Shown here in pieces: positions 22,904 to 31,671 of a stretch of 64,000 nucleotides of DNA (position 1 is its first letter; the number at the start of each line of letters is the position of its first letter). The stretch lies in the NCBI RefSeq assembly GCF_900188125.1, contig NZ_FZOW01000004.1, positions 337,931 through 401,930 of the forward strand, in the 5' to 3' direction. This DNA is from Rhodococcoides kyotonense (GTDB taxonomy: Bacteria > Actinomycetota > Actinomycetes > Mycobacteriales > Mycobacteriaceae). The notes under the pieces were generated by a model, which had not been told where the DNA came from, ran no database searches, and saw only the letters and a list, made by a program, of their open reading frames with translations. The position numbers and the translations under genes are program-made.

Positions 22904-23899
22904 TCACACTGTTCCCGACCGGCCGGAATCCCGCAGACTCCATTCGAGCTCTGCTGCAAGCCTGCCATGTCGACGCCGGACCACCAACCTCGCACCGGCC
23001 GGTCCGCCTCCGACCGCGACTCCACCTTGCCCGCGCCAGTCGACGAGAAGACCGTCGATGGTCCGTAACTGCTTGTCCGACAACGCATGTGCGCCGACGT
23101 CGTGCAGCCATGCGCGAACTGCCCTGCGCCGCAGTGCAGTGGGCGCGTCGGCGACGGTGCTCACGTCGAGTTCGCGACCCGCACGTGAGCGCGTGAGCAG
23201 ATCATCAGCGAGGTCGTCGAGAACGGCCGAGTCCTCCCGCAGCTGAGCGGCGGTGCGCGCCAGCGCAGGTGCGACGCCTCCGCCGAGGATGTCCTCGAGC
23301 AATGGCAACGCCTCCAGCCGCAGGCGAACGCGCGTGAAGTCCGGATCGACGTTGTGCGGATCCTCGAAGGGCGTGAGGCCGAGCTCGACGCACGCGGCCC
23401 GCGTCACCGCTCGCCGAACCCCGAGCAACGGACGCCCCCACGGCGCATCCCACTCCGCCATGCCTGCGATCGAGCGCGGCCCCGACCCGCGTGCGAGACC
23501 GAGCAACACCGTCTCGGCCTGGTCGTCGAGGGTGTGCGCGACGAGAACGTGCGCACCGTCTCGTGCGTCGTCGAGCGCCCGGTATCGGGCCCGCCGCGCC
23601 GCTGCTTCCATCCCGCCTGCCCCGTCGACGTCGACCGGGAGAACCGTCGCGTCGATGCAGCCGAGCACACGGGCCGCCGACGCGGCCGCGTCGGCGACAT
23701 CCCTCGACCCGGGCTGCAGACCGTGATCGACGACGAGAGCGCGCACCGACGGCGTTTCGGCGACGGCGGCGGCCGTGAGCGCGAGCGAATCCGCGCCGCC
23801 GGACAGAGCAACGACGACGGGTCCCGGCCTCGCGACGAACCAGGCTCTGACCGCATGCCGGATCTCGAGGATCGCCCGGCCCTCGGGCAACCGCGTCAT
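22904..23899 (-). CDS. tilS: tRNA(Ile)-lysidine synthase
   Basis: A 331-residue N-type ATP pyrophosphatase that converts C34 of tRNA-Ile(CAU) to lysidine. The PP-loop SGGADS is at residues 33-38, with VVDHGLQPGS and HTLDDQAETVLLGLARGSG following. The ATG at 23899 is chosen because it overlaps the stop of the upstream metalloprotease gene (ATGA); a longer open frame upstream is antisense phase of that gene. The C-terminal domain is short, as in actinobacteria. Confidence 0.95.
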   Translation of the reverse strand: MTRLPEGRAILEIRHAVRAWFVARPGPVVVALSGGADSLALTAAAVAETPSVRALVVDHGLQPGSRDVADAAASAARVLGCIDATVLPVDVDGAGGMEAAARRARYRALDDARDGAHVLVAHTLDDQAETVLLGLARGSGPRSIAGMAEWDAPWGRPLLGVRRAVTRAACVELGLTPFEDPHNVDPDFTRVRLRLEALPLLEDILGGGVAPALARTAAQLREDSAVLDDLADDLLTRSRAGRELDVSTVADAPTALRRRAVRAWLHDVGAHALSDKQLRTIDGLLVDWRGQGGVAVGGGPAGARLVVRRRHGRLAAELEWSLRDSGRSGTV

Positions 23900-24969
23900 G
23901 CCAGAACGCGGGCGATCCACCGGTCGGGATCTTCGATCTCGTCGAGCAGCGGCAGCGTCGTGCGATCGGTCCAGACGGTGTTGAACCGATCCATCCCGAC
24001 CTTGCCGACGACGTGGTCGACGAATGCCTTGCCACGCACGTACTGCGCCATCTTCGCGTCCATCCCGAGCAGCGCCCGAACCAACCGCTGCAACGGATTC
24101 TGCTTGCGTCGGCGACGCCCGTCGAAAGCGCTGCGAATCTGCGCGACGGCAGGCACGACGGACGGTCCGACCGCATCCATGACGTGATCGGCGTGCCCTT
24201 CCAGCAGCGTGCCGAGCACCAAGAGCCGGTCTATCGCGTCGCGCTGCTCGGGGGCCTGCGTTGCCCGCAGCAGTCCGACGATTCCCGCGTCCTCGGCCTT
24301 GTCCGATTGCCGACGGTTCTTCAGCGCTGCGGTGAGCCGGTTCGCGAACTCGGCCATCGGCTCGTCGACGCCGTCGGACAACACCGCGACGGAACTGCGC
24401 ATGTATTCGCCGAGCCAGGGCGCCGACGAGAACTGCACGCGGTGGGTCACCTCGTGCAGGCAGACCCACAGTCGAAAGTCACTGGGCGGCACACGAAGAG
24501 CGCGTTCGACGGCGATGACGTTGGGCGCCACGAGCAGCAACGTCCCGTGTTCACCGGTGAAGGGGTCGTACTGGCCGAGGATCGCACTGGACAGAAACGC
24601 GAGCATCGCGCCTGCCTGCAGCCCTGCGGGCTTGCCCGCGAGCAGTCCCGACGGCTCGGAGTCCTCGTCGCCGGTCAGGTGCTTCATCGACGCCGCGGCC
24701 GCGTCGATCCAGCCGGCGCGGTCGACGATTCGCGCCTGCGGAACGGGGAGGCCGTCGGCCAGTCCGGTGGTCTCACGCACCGGGCCCTCCGCGCGTACGG
24801 ACGCGTCGGCGAGCTCGGTCACGACGGCATCCGCGGTGTACCGGGACGTCGACGGCTCTCTCGGGGCGAGTTTGGCCCCGGTCCTGGCCGCGAGCACCCA
24901 GTCCACCGACGAGCCGAACCCCGGCGACTTCTCGGCATCCGCGTCGGTCGTCGGCAACCACAGTGTCAT
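23896..24969 (-). CDS. zinc-dependent metalloprotease (DUF2342 family)
   Basis: A 357-residue protein of the family also labelled coenzyme F420 biosynthesis-associated. It carries an HEVTH zinc motif in LWVCLHEVTHRVQF, the mark of a metallopeptidase. Its position between dacB and tilS matches Rv3626c. The ATG at 24969 overlaps the dacB stop by 4 nt. Substrate is unknown; no signal peptide is seen, so it is probably cytoplasmic. Confidence 0.9.
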   Translation of the reverse strand: MTLWLPTTDADAEKSPGFGSSVDWVLAARTGAKLAPREPSTSRYTADAVVTELADASVRAEGPVRETTGLADGLPVPQARIVDRAGWIDAAAASMKHLTGDEDSEPSGLLAGKPAGLQAGAMLAFLSSAILGQYDPFTGEHGTLLLVAPNVIAVERALRVPPSDFRLWVCLHEVTHRVQFSSAPWLGEYMRSSVAVLSDGVDEPMAEFANRLTAALKNRRQSDKAEDAGIVGLLRATQAPEQRDAIDRLLVLGTLLEGHADHVMDAVGPSVVPAVAQIRSAFDGRRRRKQNPLQRLVRALLGMDAKMAQYVRGKAFVDHVVGKVGMDRFNTVWTDRTTLPLLDEIEDPDRWIARVLA

Positions 24970-26375
24970 CGGCAACCACACATCCTCAATGTCGACGCCA
25001 CGGCGTCGAGCGCAGGCCTGCTGATCTCGGGTGGACGGTCGTTGGACATCAAGGCGAACGTCAACGTTCTGCCGTCGACGTCGACGACGAATCCGGCGAG
25101 AGCACTCGCTGTCGACAGTGTGCCAGTTTTCGCGCGGATCCATCCCGCACCGATGCGATCGGCGCTGGCATAGCGGTCGGACAACGTGCCGGTGGCACCG
25201 GCGATCGGCAGGTAGTCCAGCATCGGACGCAGCTCGGACTTTCCGGAACCGGCCGCGGACGTCATGATCTCGTCGAGCAGTCGCGCCGGAATCAGATTGT
25301 CGACCGACAGCCCGCTCGTGTCGTGCAGTTCGGTGCCGCTCAGGTCGTAGCCGGCCGTGAACAGAGTCTGCCCGATCGAGTCGATCGCCCCGGTGAACGA
25401 CGCCTCCGCGTTGGTCTCGATGGCGATCTCACGTCCGATCGCCTCGGCGAGGACGTTGTCGGAACGGCCGAGCATCTGACCGAGCCGATCACGCAACGGC
25501 GCGGACTGCACACTCGCCACCTGATCCGCTCCCTCGCCCGCCGAACCGATCGCCACACGTGCCGGATCGATGCCGAGACCACGTGCAAGCGCACGGCCTG
25601 TGTCGAGAGCGGGTTCTGCGCTGCGCGGCGACTCGTCCTCGGTCGGGATGGATCGACCGCCGTCGAGCATGATCGGCTCGATCGGAGTGATGTATCCCGC
25701 AGCGACATCGGGCGCGAACCAGCCCTGAGCCATTGTCGATCCGCTGTAGGCGGACGTGTCGACGACGATCCTGTCGACGGGTGTGCCCGACTTCGCGATC
25801 TGCTCGACGAGGTCGTCGATGCGAGCGGCGCCCGGGTAGAAACCGGGGGTCCCGACGGGTTGCGCGGTGAGCGTCGGATCGCCGCCTGCGACGAGCACGA
25901 TCTCCCCCGGCGTCGTGCCCTTGACGACCTTCGTCGTGACGCGGTGTTCCTGTGGCAGAGCCAACATCGCGGCTGCTGCTGTCAGCACCTTCGTCGTCGA
26001 CGCGGGTGTCCTCGGTGCGTCGGGGTTCGACGACCACAGCACGTCGCCGCTGGCCGCGTCGGCGACGACTCCGCTGAACGCTCCGAGATCCGCGGATCCG
26101 ACGACGGGAGCAAGCGCGGCCGTCAGTGCAGCCTCCGTCGGCTTCGGCGCCGTGTCCGGATACGGCACGATCGACGGCACGGGCAGCACCGGATCGGGCT
26201 CCGGCGAAGACTCCCGATCGGCGACGGCATCCGATGCCGTCGGGACGATCGCCGCTACCGCGACGCCTCCCGCTGCGACGACGACGACAGCCACCAGAAC
26301 GAGGAGGATGCGGCTTCTGCGTCGTCGCCGACCGGCGGTGGGACCGAGAATTCGCTTGGTCAAGCCCGCCAACAT
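24966..26375 (-). CDS. dacB: D-alanyl-D-alanine carboxypeptidase/endopeptidase, PBP4 type
   Basis: A 469-residue penicillin-binding protein that trims peptidoglycan outside the membrane. A basic stretch and one membrane segment (about residues 20-45) form the anchor. Active-site motifs are SxxK in PASTTKVL (Ser126, Lys129), SDN in GRSDNVLAE and KTGT in RAKTGTLS. All three are intact. It heads a coupled unit dacB-metalloprotease-tilS-hpt and is divergent from ppa, as in mycobacteria (Rv3627c/Rv3628). Confidence 0.96.
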   Translation of the reverse strand: MLAGLTKRILGPTAGRRRRRSRILLVLVAVVVVAAGGVAVAAIVPTASDAVADRESSPEPDPVLPVPSIVPYPDTAPKPTEAALTAALAPVVGSADLGAFSGVVADAASGDVLWSSNPDAPRTPASTTKVLTAAAAMLALPQEHRVTTKVVKGTTPGEIVLVAGGDPTLTAQPVGTPGFYPGAARIDDLVEQIAKSGTPVDRIVVDTSAYSGSTMAQGWFAPDVAAGYITPIEPIMLDGGRSIPTEDESPRSAEPALDTGRALARGLGIDPARVAIGSAGEGADQVASVQSAPLRDRLGQMLGRSDNVLAEAIGREIAIETNAEASFTGAIDSIGQTLFTAGYDLSGTELHDTSGLSVDNLIPARLLDEIMTSAAGSGKSELRPMLDYLPIAGATGTLSDRYASADRIGAGWIRAKTGTLSTASALAGFVVDVDGRTLTFALMSNDRPPEISRPALDAVASTLRMCGCR

Positions 26376-26507
26376 TCCTCCATCTGCTTCGAGCTCTGCC
26401 GGGTCGGCAGTTCATCCAACAGTATCCTCGGGTCCGGTACGCTTGCGCCGCGAAGCATCATGCGTCGTTCATGACGCACGACACGAAGAGAAGAGCGAGG
26501 GCTGCAC

Positions 26508-26999
26508 GTGCCGTTCGACGTCACCATCGAGATCCCCAAGGGTCAGCGCAACAAGTACGAGGTCGACCATGTCAGTGGTCGCGTTCGTCTCGACCGCTAC
26601 CTGTACACGGCGATGGCATACCCGGCCGATTACGGCTTCATCGAAGGCACACTCGGCGAGGACGGCGACCCGTTGGACGCATTCGTTCTGCTGCCCGAGT
26701 CCGTCTTCCCCGGCGTCATCGTCGAGGCTCGTCCGGTCGCGATGTTCAAGATGGTCGACGAAGCAGGCGGCGACGACAAGGTTCTGTGCGTGCCGGCAGG
26801 CGACAAGCGCTGGGATCACATCCAGGACCTCTCCGACGTCTCGACGTTCGAGCTCGACGCGATCAAGCACTTCTTCGTCCACTACAAGGACCTGGAGCCG
26901 AACAAGCACGTCACGGCCGCCGACTGGGTGGGCCGCGCCGAGGCAGAAGCCGAAATCGCTGCGTCGTTCAAGCGTTTGGCGGACAATCCGGAACACTGA
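26508..26999 (+). CDS. ppa: inorganic pyrophosphatase
   Basis: A 163-residue family I pyrophosphatase, hydrolysing PPi to phosphate in the cytoplasm. The signature [20 protein letters not shown] and the metal-binding aspartates are complete, as is [12 protein letters not shown]. The start is a GTG with a GAGGG site upstream. It is divergent from dacB with a 132-bp shared promoter region. Confidence 0.98.
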   Translation: MPFDVTIEIPKGQRNKYEVDHVSGRVRLDRYLYTAMAYPADYGFIEGTLGEDGDPLDAFVLLPESVFPGVIVEARPVAMFKMVDEAGGDDKVLCVPAGDKRWDHIQDLSDVSTFELDAIKHFFVHYKDLEPNKHVTAADWVGRAEAEAEIAASFKRLADNPEH

Positions 27000-27044
27000 G
27001 TCTTTTCGGACTCGAAACGAAAAAAGCATCAGGTGGGGAGAGAT

Positions 27045-27515
27045 ATGACGGACAGCAATTCGGCCGGCAGCGCTGTCGGCGGAGGTGGCGAACGACGCAA
27101 TGCCGATTCGCGACCCATTTCCGATCCGGCGCAGTTCCCCGATTTGCCGGTCACGGTCGTTCTCGACCGCATCCCGGTGCCGATTCTCGCTGTCGATCCG
27201 AGCGGTGCCATCGTCTTCGCCAACGAGGCGTTCGACGAGCTGTTCGGCACCGATCGTTCCGAGCGCTCGGATTTCCACCTGCACGACATCTTCCCCGATC
27301 AGGCCCCCGAGGGGGTCAACGTGGCGGACATGTTCCTGACGACGGTTGCGACGCGCGCCGATTCGCTGTGGCGCATGACCGACAAGTCCGGGGACGTCGT
27401 GCAGGTGCGAGCCAGCAAGTCGATCCTGCGCCGGGCCGAGGACACCGTCGTGCTCGTCGCGCTGGAGGATTTCACCGATCAGCTCTGGAACGACCCCAAG
27501 AGCGCCCTGCGCTGA
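27045..27515 (+). CDS. PAS domain protein
   Basis: A 156-residue protein with a single PAS fold: VVLDRIPVPILAVDPSGAIVFANEAFDELFG is the classic PAS entry, and the rest (about residues 40-145) fits one PAS domain with no kinase, GGDEF or HTH attached. It may sense a small ligand or cofactor and act through a partner. The ATG at 27045 is chosen over a GTG at 27033 because GGTGGGGAGAG sits directly upstream. The convergent GGDEF gene could be a functional partner; that is only proximity. Confidence 0.82.
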   Translation: MTDSNSAGSAVGGGGERRNADSRPISDPAQFPDLPVTVVLDRIPVPILAVDPSGAIVFANEAFDELFGTDRSERSDFHLHDIFPDQAPEGVNVADMFLTTVATRADSLWRMTDKSGDVVQVRASKSILRRAEDTVVLVALEDFTDQLWNDPKSALR

Positions 27516-27524
27516 CCGTTCTCG

Positions 27525-27553
27525 CGGGTGAGGCTCGGATCGGGCCTCACCCG
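27525..27553. terminator. shared terminator between convergent PAS and GGDEF genes
   Basis: Arms CGGGTGAGGC and GCCTCACCCG form a perfect 10-bp stem with a 9-nt loop. It lies just past the PAS gene stop and overlaps the stop of the convergent GGDEF gene, so it can serve both. Confidence 0.6.
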
Positions 27554-28623
27554 GTGAACACTCTTGCTTGATTCCCGCCCGACCGTTTGGCGTCGTACAT
27601 CGCGGTGTCGGCCTTCAGCAGAGCGGCGTGCACCATCTCCGCGGCTTCGTCCGCGTCGAGCGCGCGCCACGCGTCCACGGAGATCAGTGAGGCGCCGACA
27701 CTCCCCGTCACCGCAATCTCGTCCTGTGTCCGATCGAGCGTCGACCGTAGTTCTTCTGCCAGGACGAGTGCGTCCGATGGAGTCGACACCGACGCGACCG
27801 TGAATTCCTCACCGCCGGTGCGGGCCACGCATGCCCTGGGCGACACTGCTGCCGAGAGACGCCGAGCCGTCGATTTCAACACTCGGTCCCCTGCTGCGTG
27901 GCCGAAGGTGTCGTTGACATTCTTGAACCGATCGAGGTCGACGACCGCGAGCACGACGGTCCGGCCGCCCGGACAATCACCGAGCAGCCGTTCGAGGCGA
28001 AGATCGAATCCACGCCGATTGAGCAGTCCCGTGAGCGAATCGGTGTTGGCGAGATCGAGTTGCGTCTTGATGACCGCTCGAAATGCGATGACCGAGTTGA
28101 CGACGAGCAACGCGACGAGCGCCTGTGCGATCACCGCCGACAGATCCTGCTCGTGTTCGAGGTAGGCCCCGACCGCAAGGACGAGGATCACCAGGCTGAC
28201 GAACACGGCGTGTGCGCGAAGCACCCGTCGGCTGGAGAAATACGCGATGTAGGTGCCGATGACGGCGAACAGCGACGTCACCGACAGTGCAAAGCCGCGA
28301 GACGTGAAGGTGAACAGCACGATCGCCACGCCGATGTCGGCGTAGAACACGAACCACCCCGGCATGCGGGCGACGCGAATGCCTCGACGCAGCCACCACG
28401 CACCGACGGGAATGGTCGATGCCAACACGACGGCGCACAGGATTCGGCTACCGACCGTGACCGGGCCTTCCTGCGAGAACAGCACGACGGCACCGATCAC
28501 GGCGAAGAACGGAACGAGAATCGCGATACCGAGCCCGACCCGGCGCTCGAGTCTCGTGGCGGGGGTGTTGGTCTCCAGGATGCGCAGCGGTCCCGGCGTC
28601 CACCGACCAAGCATTCCGGGCAT
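27547..28623 (-). CDS. membrane GGDEF diguanylate cyclase
   Basis: A 358-residue protein with six or so membrane segments in the first ~185 residues, then a GGDEF domain with DSLTGLLNRRGF, VDLDRFKNVND and an intact GGEEF signature. It should make cyclic di-GMP. The inhibitory RxxD site that normally lies five residues before GGEEF is absent (the sequence there is RACVART), so product inhibition through that site is not expected. The ATG at 28623 follows GAGGGGGCGAG. Confidence 0.9.
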   Translation of the reverse strand: MPGMLGRWTPGPLRILETNTPATRLERRVGLGIAILVPFFAVIGAVVLFSQEGPVTVGSRILCAVVLASTIPVGAWWLRRGIRVARMPGWFVFYADIGVAIVLFTFTSRGFALSVTSLFAVIGTYIAYFSSRRVLRAHAVFVSLVILVLAVGAYLEHEQDLSAVIAQALVALLVVNSVIAFRAVIKTQLDLANTDSLTGLLNRRGFDLRLERLLGDCPGGRTVVLAVVDLDRFKNVNDTFGHAAGDRVLKSTARRLSAAVSPRACVARTGGEEFTVASVSTPSDALVLAEELRSTLDRTQDEIAVTGSVGASLISVDAWRALDADEAAEMVHAALLKADTAMYDAKRSGGNQARVFTG

Positions 28624-28695
28624 CTCGCCCCCTCACCGGCATTTTTTCGGCACCGACGCTGCCACCACGGCGGTGTCCGACGACACGGACGAGCC

Positions 28696-29160
28696 TCAGA
28701 CTCTACCGCCGCGTACTGCGTGCAGATCGGGCTTGACCCGTTCCCAGTCCGTCAGGAATCTGTCCAGCAGCTCGACCAAACGGGCGCGATCGGGGTCCGA
28801 CCAGTCCTCGATGACGCGTGTGAGGTTGGCGGTGCGTCGTTCCTGGATCCGACGCGCGACGTCCCGACCGGATTCGGTGACGGCCAGAACGTAGGCCCTG
28901 CCGTCGGTCTCGTCGCGCAACCGTTCGACATGGCCACGATCGACGAGCTGCGCAACCTGCCTGCTGACGGTCGACGGATCCGAGTCGACCATCGCGGCCA
29001 ATGTGCTCGAGCGCATCGGCCCGTCGGTCAACAGCCGGAACAGGCAGACGAACGCTGCCCCTTCCACACCACCCGACTCGTCCTTCAACTGCGCGAGTTT
29101 GCGTTCGCGGATCCGCTGGAGTCGGACCAGCTGGCTACCGAGTTCTTCGGCGTATTCCAC
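28696..29160 (-). CDS. MarR-family transcriptional regulator
   Basis: A 154-residue winged-helix regulator. GPMRSSTLAAMVDSDPSTVSRQVAQLVDRGHVERLRDETDGRAY covers the recognition helix and wing and is a textbook MarR segment. It begins 7 nt after the crotonase gene and is presumably co-transcribed with it. Such proteins usually repress nearby genes until a phenolic or CoA-type ligand binds; target and ligand are unknown here. Confidence 0.9.
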   Translation of the reverse strand: MEYAEELGSQLVRLQRIRERKLAQLKDESGGVEGAAFVCLFRLLTDGPMRSSTLAAMVDSDPSTVSRQVAQLVDRGHVERLRDETDGRAYVLAVTESGRDVARRIQERRTANLTRVIEDWSDPDRARLVELLDRFLTDWERVKPDLHAVRGGRV

Positions 29161-29167
29161 TTGTCTC

Positions 29168-29995
29168 TCAGCTCCCGGTGAATTTCGCGGGACGTTTCTC
29201 GAACACCGCGGTGATGGCCTCGGTCAGGTCGTTCGACGCGAGGAACGCAGCATTCCAGGCAGCGACGTATCGGAGGCTGTCGTCGACGGCCGCCGACCGT
29301 GAGTGGTCGAGGACGGTCTTGACGCCCTGGACCACCAGCGGCGGGTTGGCGGCGATGTCGGCCGCGGTGGCACGCGCACCGGCGAGGAGGGCTTCCGCGT
29401 CGTCGAACACGTCGTTCACGAGTCCTATCTTCTCGGCGCGCGCAGCGTCGATGTCCTTGCCGGTCAACGCAAGTTCACGCAGGTGCCCGTCACCGATGAT
29501 CGCGGGAAGGCGGGCAAGCGATCCCATGTCGGCGACGATCGCGACCTTCACTTCGCGCACGCTGAACTTGGCATCTGCACTGGCGTACCGGATGTCGGCG
29601 GCGCTGATGAGGTCGAGTCCACCGCCGATGCACCACCCCTGCACCGCGGCGACGACGGGTTTGCGGCAGTCGGCAACGGCGTTCGTCGCCAGCTGCATGC
29701 GCTTGATCGTGTCGTGGAACGTGGTGCGAGGCGCGGCGAGCGCCTTGTCCGCCATCAGCGGCGCGAACTCGCCGCCCATCGCCGCGAGGTCGAGTCCGAA
29801 CGTGAAGTGCTTGCCCGATCCGGCGAGCACGATCGCGCGGACGTCGGGATCGGCGTCGAGCTGGGCGAACAGCTGCGGACACTCGCTCCAGAAATCGGGC
29901 CCCATCGCGTTGCCCTTGCCCGGCCCCAGCAGCGTCACCTCCGCCACGTGGTCGGAAATCTCGACCGAGAATGCCTTCCAGCTGTGTTCCGTCAT
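29168..29995 (-). CDS. enoyl-CoA hydratase/isomerase family protein
   Basis: A 275-residue crotonase-fold protein. The oxyanion-hole segments GSGKHFTFGLDLAAM and AVQGWCIGGGLDLISAADIRYA are present, and the second acidic position in VREVKVAIVADMGSLARLP resembles delta(3,5)-delta(2,4)-dienoyl-CoA isomerases. A role in fatty-acid or aromatic CoA-thioester breakdown is likely. The ATG at 29995 is supported by TAGGCT 7 nt upstream. It is followed directly by a MarR gene. Confidence 0.88.
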   Translation of the reverse strand: MTEHSWKAFSVEISDHVAEVTLLGPGKGNAMGPDFWSECPQLFAQLDADPDVRAIVLAGSGKHFTFGLDLAAMGGEFAPLMADKALAAPRTTFHDTIKRMQLATNAVADCRKPVVAAVQGWCIGGGLDLISAADIRYASADAKFSVREVKVAIVADMGSLARLPAIIGDGHLRELALTGKDIDAARAEKIGLVNDVFDDAEALLAGARATAADIAANPPLVVQGVKTVLDHSRSAAVDDSLRYVAAWNAAFLASNDLTEAITAVFEKRPAKFTGS

Positions 29996-30002
29996 GGTGC
30001 CG

Positions 30003-30008
30003 AGCCTA
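30003..30008 (-). promoter_or_regulatory. -10 element, leaderless start of crotonase gene
   Basis: TAGGCT on the minus strand ends 7 nt before the ATG at 29995. Confidence 0.5.
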
Positions 30009-30116
30009 ATGGAGGCCGCCCGACGGGTGAGCACGCTGTGTTACGCCGCGTAACACCTGGGCTAACACCGCGCTGAACTCTTTGAACACCCCACGTCCGC
30101 AGCTCATCATCGATCC

Positions 30117-30617
30117 ATGATGATGCATCAGGGTCTGGGGTTGGAAACGTTCAACGACCTGCCGCGTCGCAAGGCGGTGCATGCGTTGTACGAATGCTGC
30201 GGCTCGGTGACGTGGGCATCGCAGGTGGCCGACGGGCGGGCATACGCGTCGTACTCGGATTTTCTGACGCGGGCCGATGTGGAACTCGGCGAGCTGTCCG
30301 ATCGCGACGTCGACGTCCTCGCGTCGACGCACCCGCCGATCGGACGCACGTGCGCCGGCTTGGATGCGGCGACGCAGAGCGTCCTGATCGACGCGTGTCG
30401 GATGTACGTCGAGCGATTCGAGTTCGGCTACATCGTCTGCTCGGTGGCACTGCAGTCCGACGGCGACGCCCCTCGCGCCGTTCTGATGGATCTCGGCCAT
30501 CGACTCGACAACGACCGGGACACCGAACGCAAGGTGATGCGCGAGGAGTTGGCGAAGATCAACCGCGCTCGGTTGCAGAAACTGCTGGGCCCCGAGGGCG
30601 GTTGGCCTCCGTACTGA
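30117..30617 (+). CDS. 2-oxo-4-hydroxy-4-carboxy-5-ureidoimidazoline decarboxylase-like protein
   Basis: A 166-residue all-helical protein. RRKAVHALYECCGSVTWASQVADGRAY, the active-site HPPIGR, and the C-terminal NDRDTERKVMREELAKINRARLQKLLG match OHCU decarboxylase (UraD), which converts the uricase/HIU hydrolase product to S-allantoin. No uricase or HIU hydrolase lies beside it; allantoicase follows 2.5 kb downstream. Three ATGs in a row make the exact start unclear, and no ribosome site is visible. Confidence 0.82.
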   Translation: MMMHQGLGLETFNDLPRRKAVHALYECCGSVTWASQVADGRAYASYSDFLTRADVELGELSDRDVDVLASTHPPIGRTCAGLDAATQSVLIDACRMYVERFEFGYIVCSVALQSDGDAPRAVLMDLGHRLDNDRDTERKVMREELAKINRARLQKLLGPEGGWPPY

Positions 30618-30621
30618 CGCT

Positions 30622-31632
30622 TTACGCGGTTAACTGCTCCTGCAGCCGCTCGACGAAGTTGGTCGCGCTGTAGTAGTCGAGCCGGAAGCTGTCGAGGCCG
30701 GCGTCGTAGACGTGGCGTTCGGTCACGGCAGGCGTCTGCGCGAGTTGCGGATCGGCCAGGTACGCAGCCACATCGGACTCGTCGGCGTTGACCAGTACGA
30801 CGGTGGTGCCGGTGAACGCGCGGCTGTAGTTCTCGGGTGAGACGGAGACGATGTCCTTGCGCGTACCCATGCTGTTGTCGCCGAGGACGGCGTCGGGCAA
30901 GTCCGCGAGAGTGAAGCCCAGGTCGACGAGCAGCTTGCCTTGCGCCGACTCGTCGGTCCACACGTTCGACGATTCCGCGCCGTTGTAGACGAGCGCTGTC
31001 GTGGGCTGCGGAGGCAAGTCGATCGCGTCCTTGGCCGACGTCACGGTCTCGTCGAACTGCGCGATGACGTCCGCGGCGTCCGATTCATGACCGGTCGCTT
31101 CACCGAGAACGGTCGCGACGTCCTGCCATGTCTTGTTGCCGTAATCGACGACGATCGTCGGAGCGACTGCGCTGAGCTGGTCGTACAGGTCGATCGCGGA
31201 ATCGGCGCCGGTCTTGGAGACAAAGATCAGATCGGGATTCTGGGTGACGATCCGCTCGACGTCGATGTCGACCGACGAGATCGGTTCGATGCCGCGTTCG
31301 GCGGCGATGTCTCCCCATTGAGTGAAGAAGCCCTGCGAGTCGGCGACCTCGGTATCGGGAGACGTTGCGCCACTGGCGATGACAGGTGCGTCGATGGCGA
31401 GGAGTCCCCCGGTCAGCGTGACCGACGTCGACACGATCCGCTCGGGTGCGGCAGGGATCTCGACAGGCCCCTGCTCCGTGTCCACGGTGCGAGGCCATGC
31501 GCCGTCGCTTGCCGCCGACGTGGGTGCGTCCGCCGCGTCGGATTCTTCCGAGGATCCACACCCGACGAGGGCCACGGTCGCGGCCGCGATCACCGCCGCG
31601 GTGCGGGCCAGGCCGCTTCTTGTTCCGAACAC
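30622..31632 (-). CDS. iron-siderophore ABC transporter substrate-binding lipoprotein
   Basis: A 336-residue FepB-like protein. A lipoprotein signal ends in VALVGCGSSEES, so the mature protein is attached to the outer face of the membrane. The periplasmic-binding helical-backbone fold is shown by PERIVSTSVTLTGGLLAIDAPV and by VERIVTQNPDLIFVSK. The GTG at 31632 is chosen over an upstream ATG at 31752 because it follows an AAAGGGA site and starts a normal signal peptide. It is divergent from a siderophore-esterase-like gene, sharing an IdeR-type box. No permease or ATPase gene is adjacent. Confidence 0.9.
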   Translation of the reverse strand: MFGTRSGLARTAAVIAAATVALVGCGSSEESDAADAPTSAASDGAWPRTVDTEQGPVEIPAAPERIVSTSVTLTGGLLAIDAPVIASGATSPDTEVADSQGFFTQWGDIAAERGIEPISSVDIDVERIVTQNPDLIFVSKTGADSAIDLYDQLSAVAPTIVVDYGNKTWQDVATVLGEATGHESDAADVIAQFDETVTSAKDAIDLPPQPTTALVYNGAESSNVWTDESAQGKLLVDLGFTLADLPDAVLGDNSMGTRKDIVSVSPENYSRAFTGTTVVLVNADESDVAAYLADPQLAQTPAVTERHVYDAGLDSFRLDYYSATNFVERLQEQLTA

Positions 31633-31652
31633 GTGTGAAATCCCTTTCGATA

Positions 31653-31671
31653 AGAGGTTAGGCTTACCTGA
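31653..31671. promoter_or_regulatory. IdeR/DtxR-type iron box
   Basis: The 15-bp core AGGTTAGGCTTACCT at 31655-31669 matches the IdeR/DtxR consensus AGGTTAGGCTAACCT at 14 of 15 positions. It lies between divergent siderophore uptake and esterase genes, and its last base is the A of the esterase start codon. Iron-dependent repression of both genes is inferred. Confidence 0.75.

Noticed and set aside
24963..26474. A 503-residue plus-strand frame opposite dacB
   Set aside because: Shadow of dacB, whose three penicillin-binding motifs are intact.
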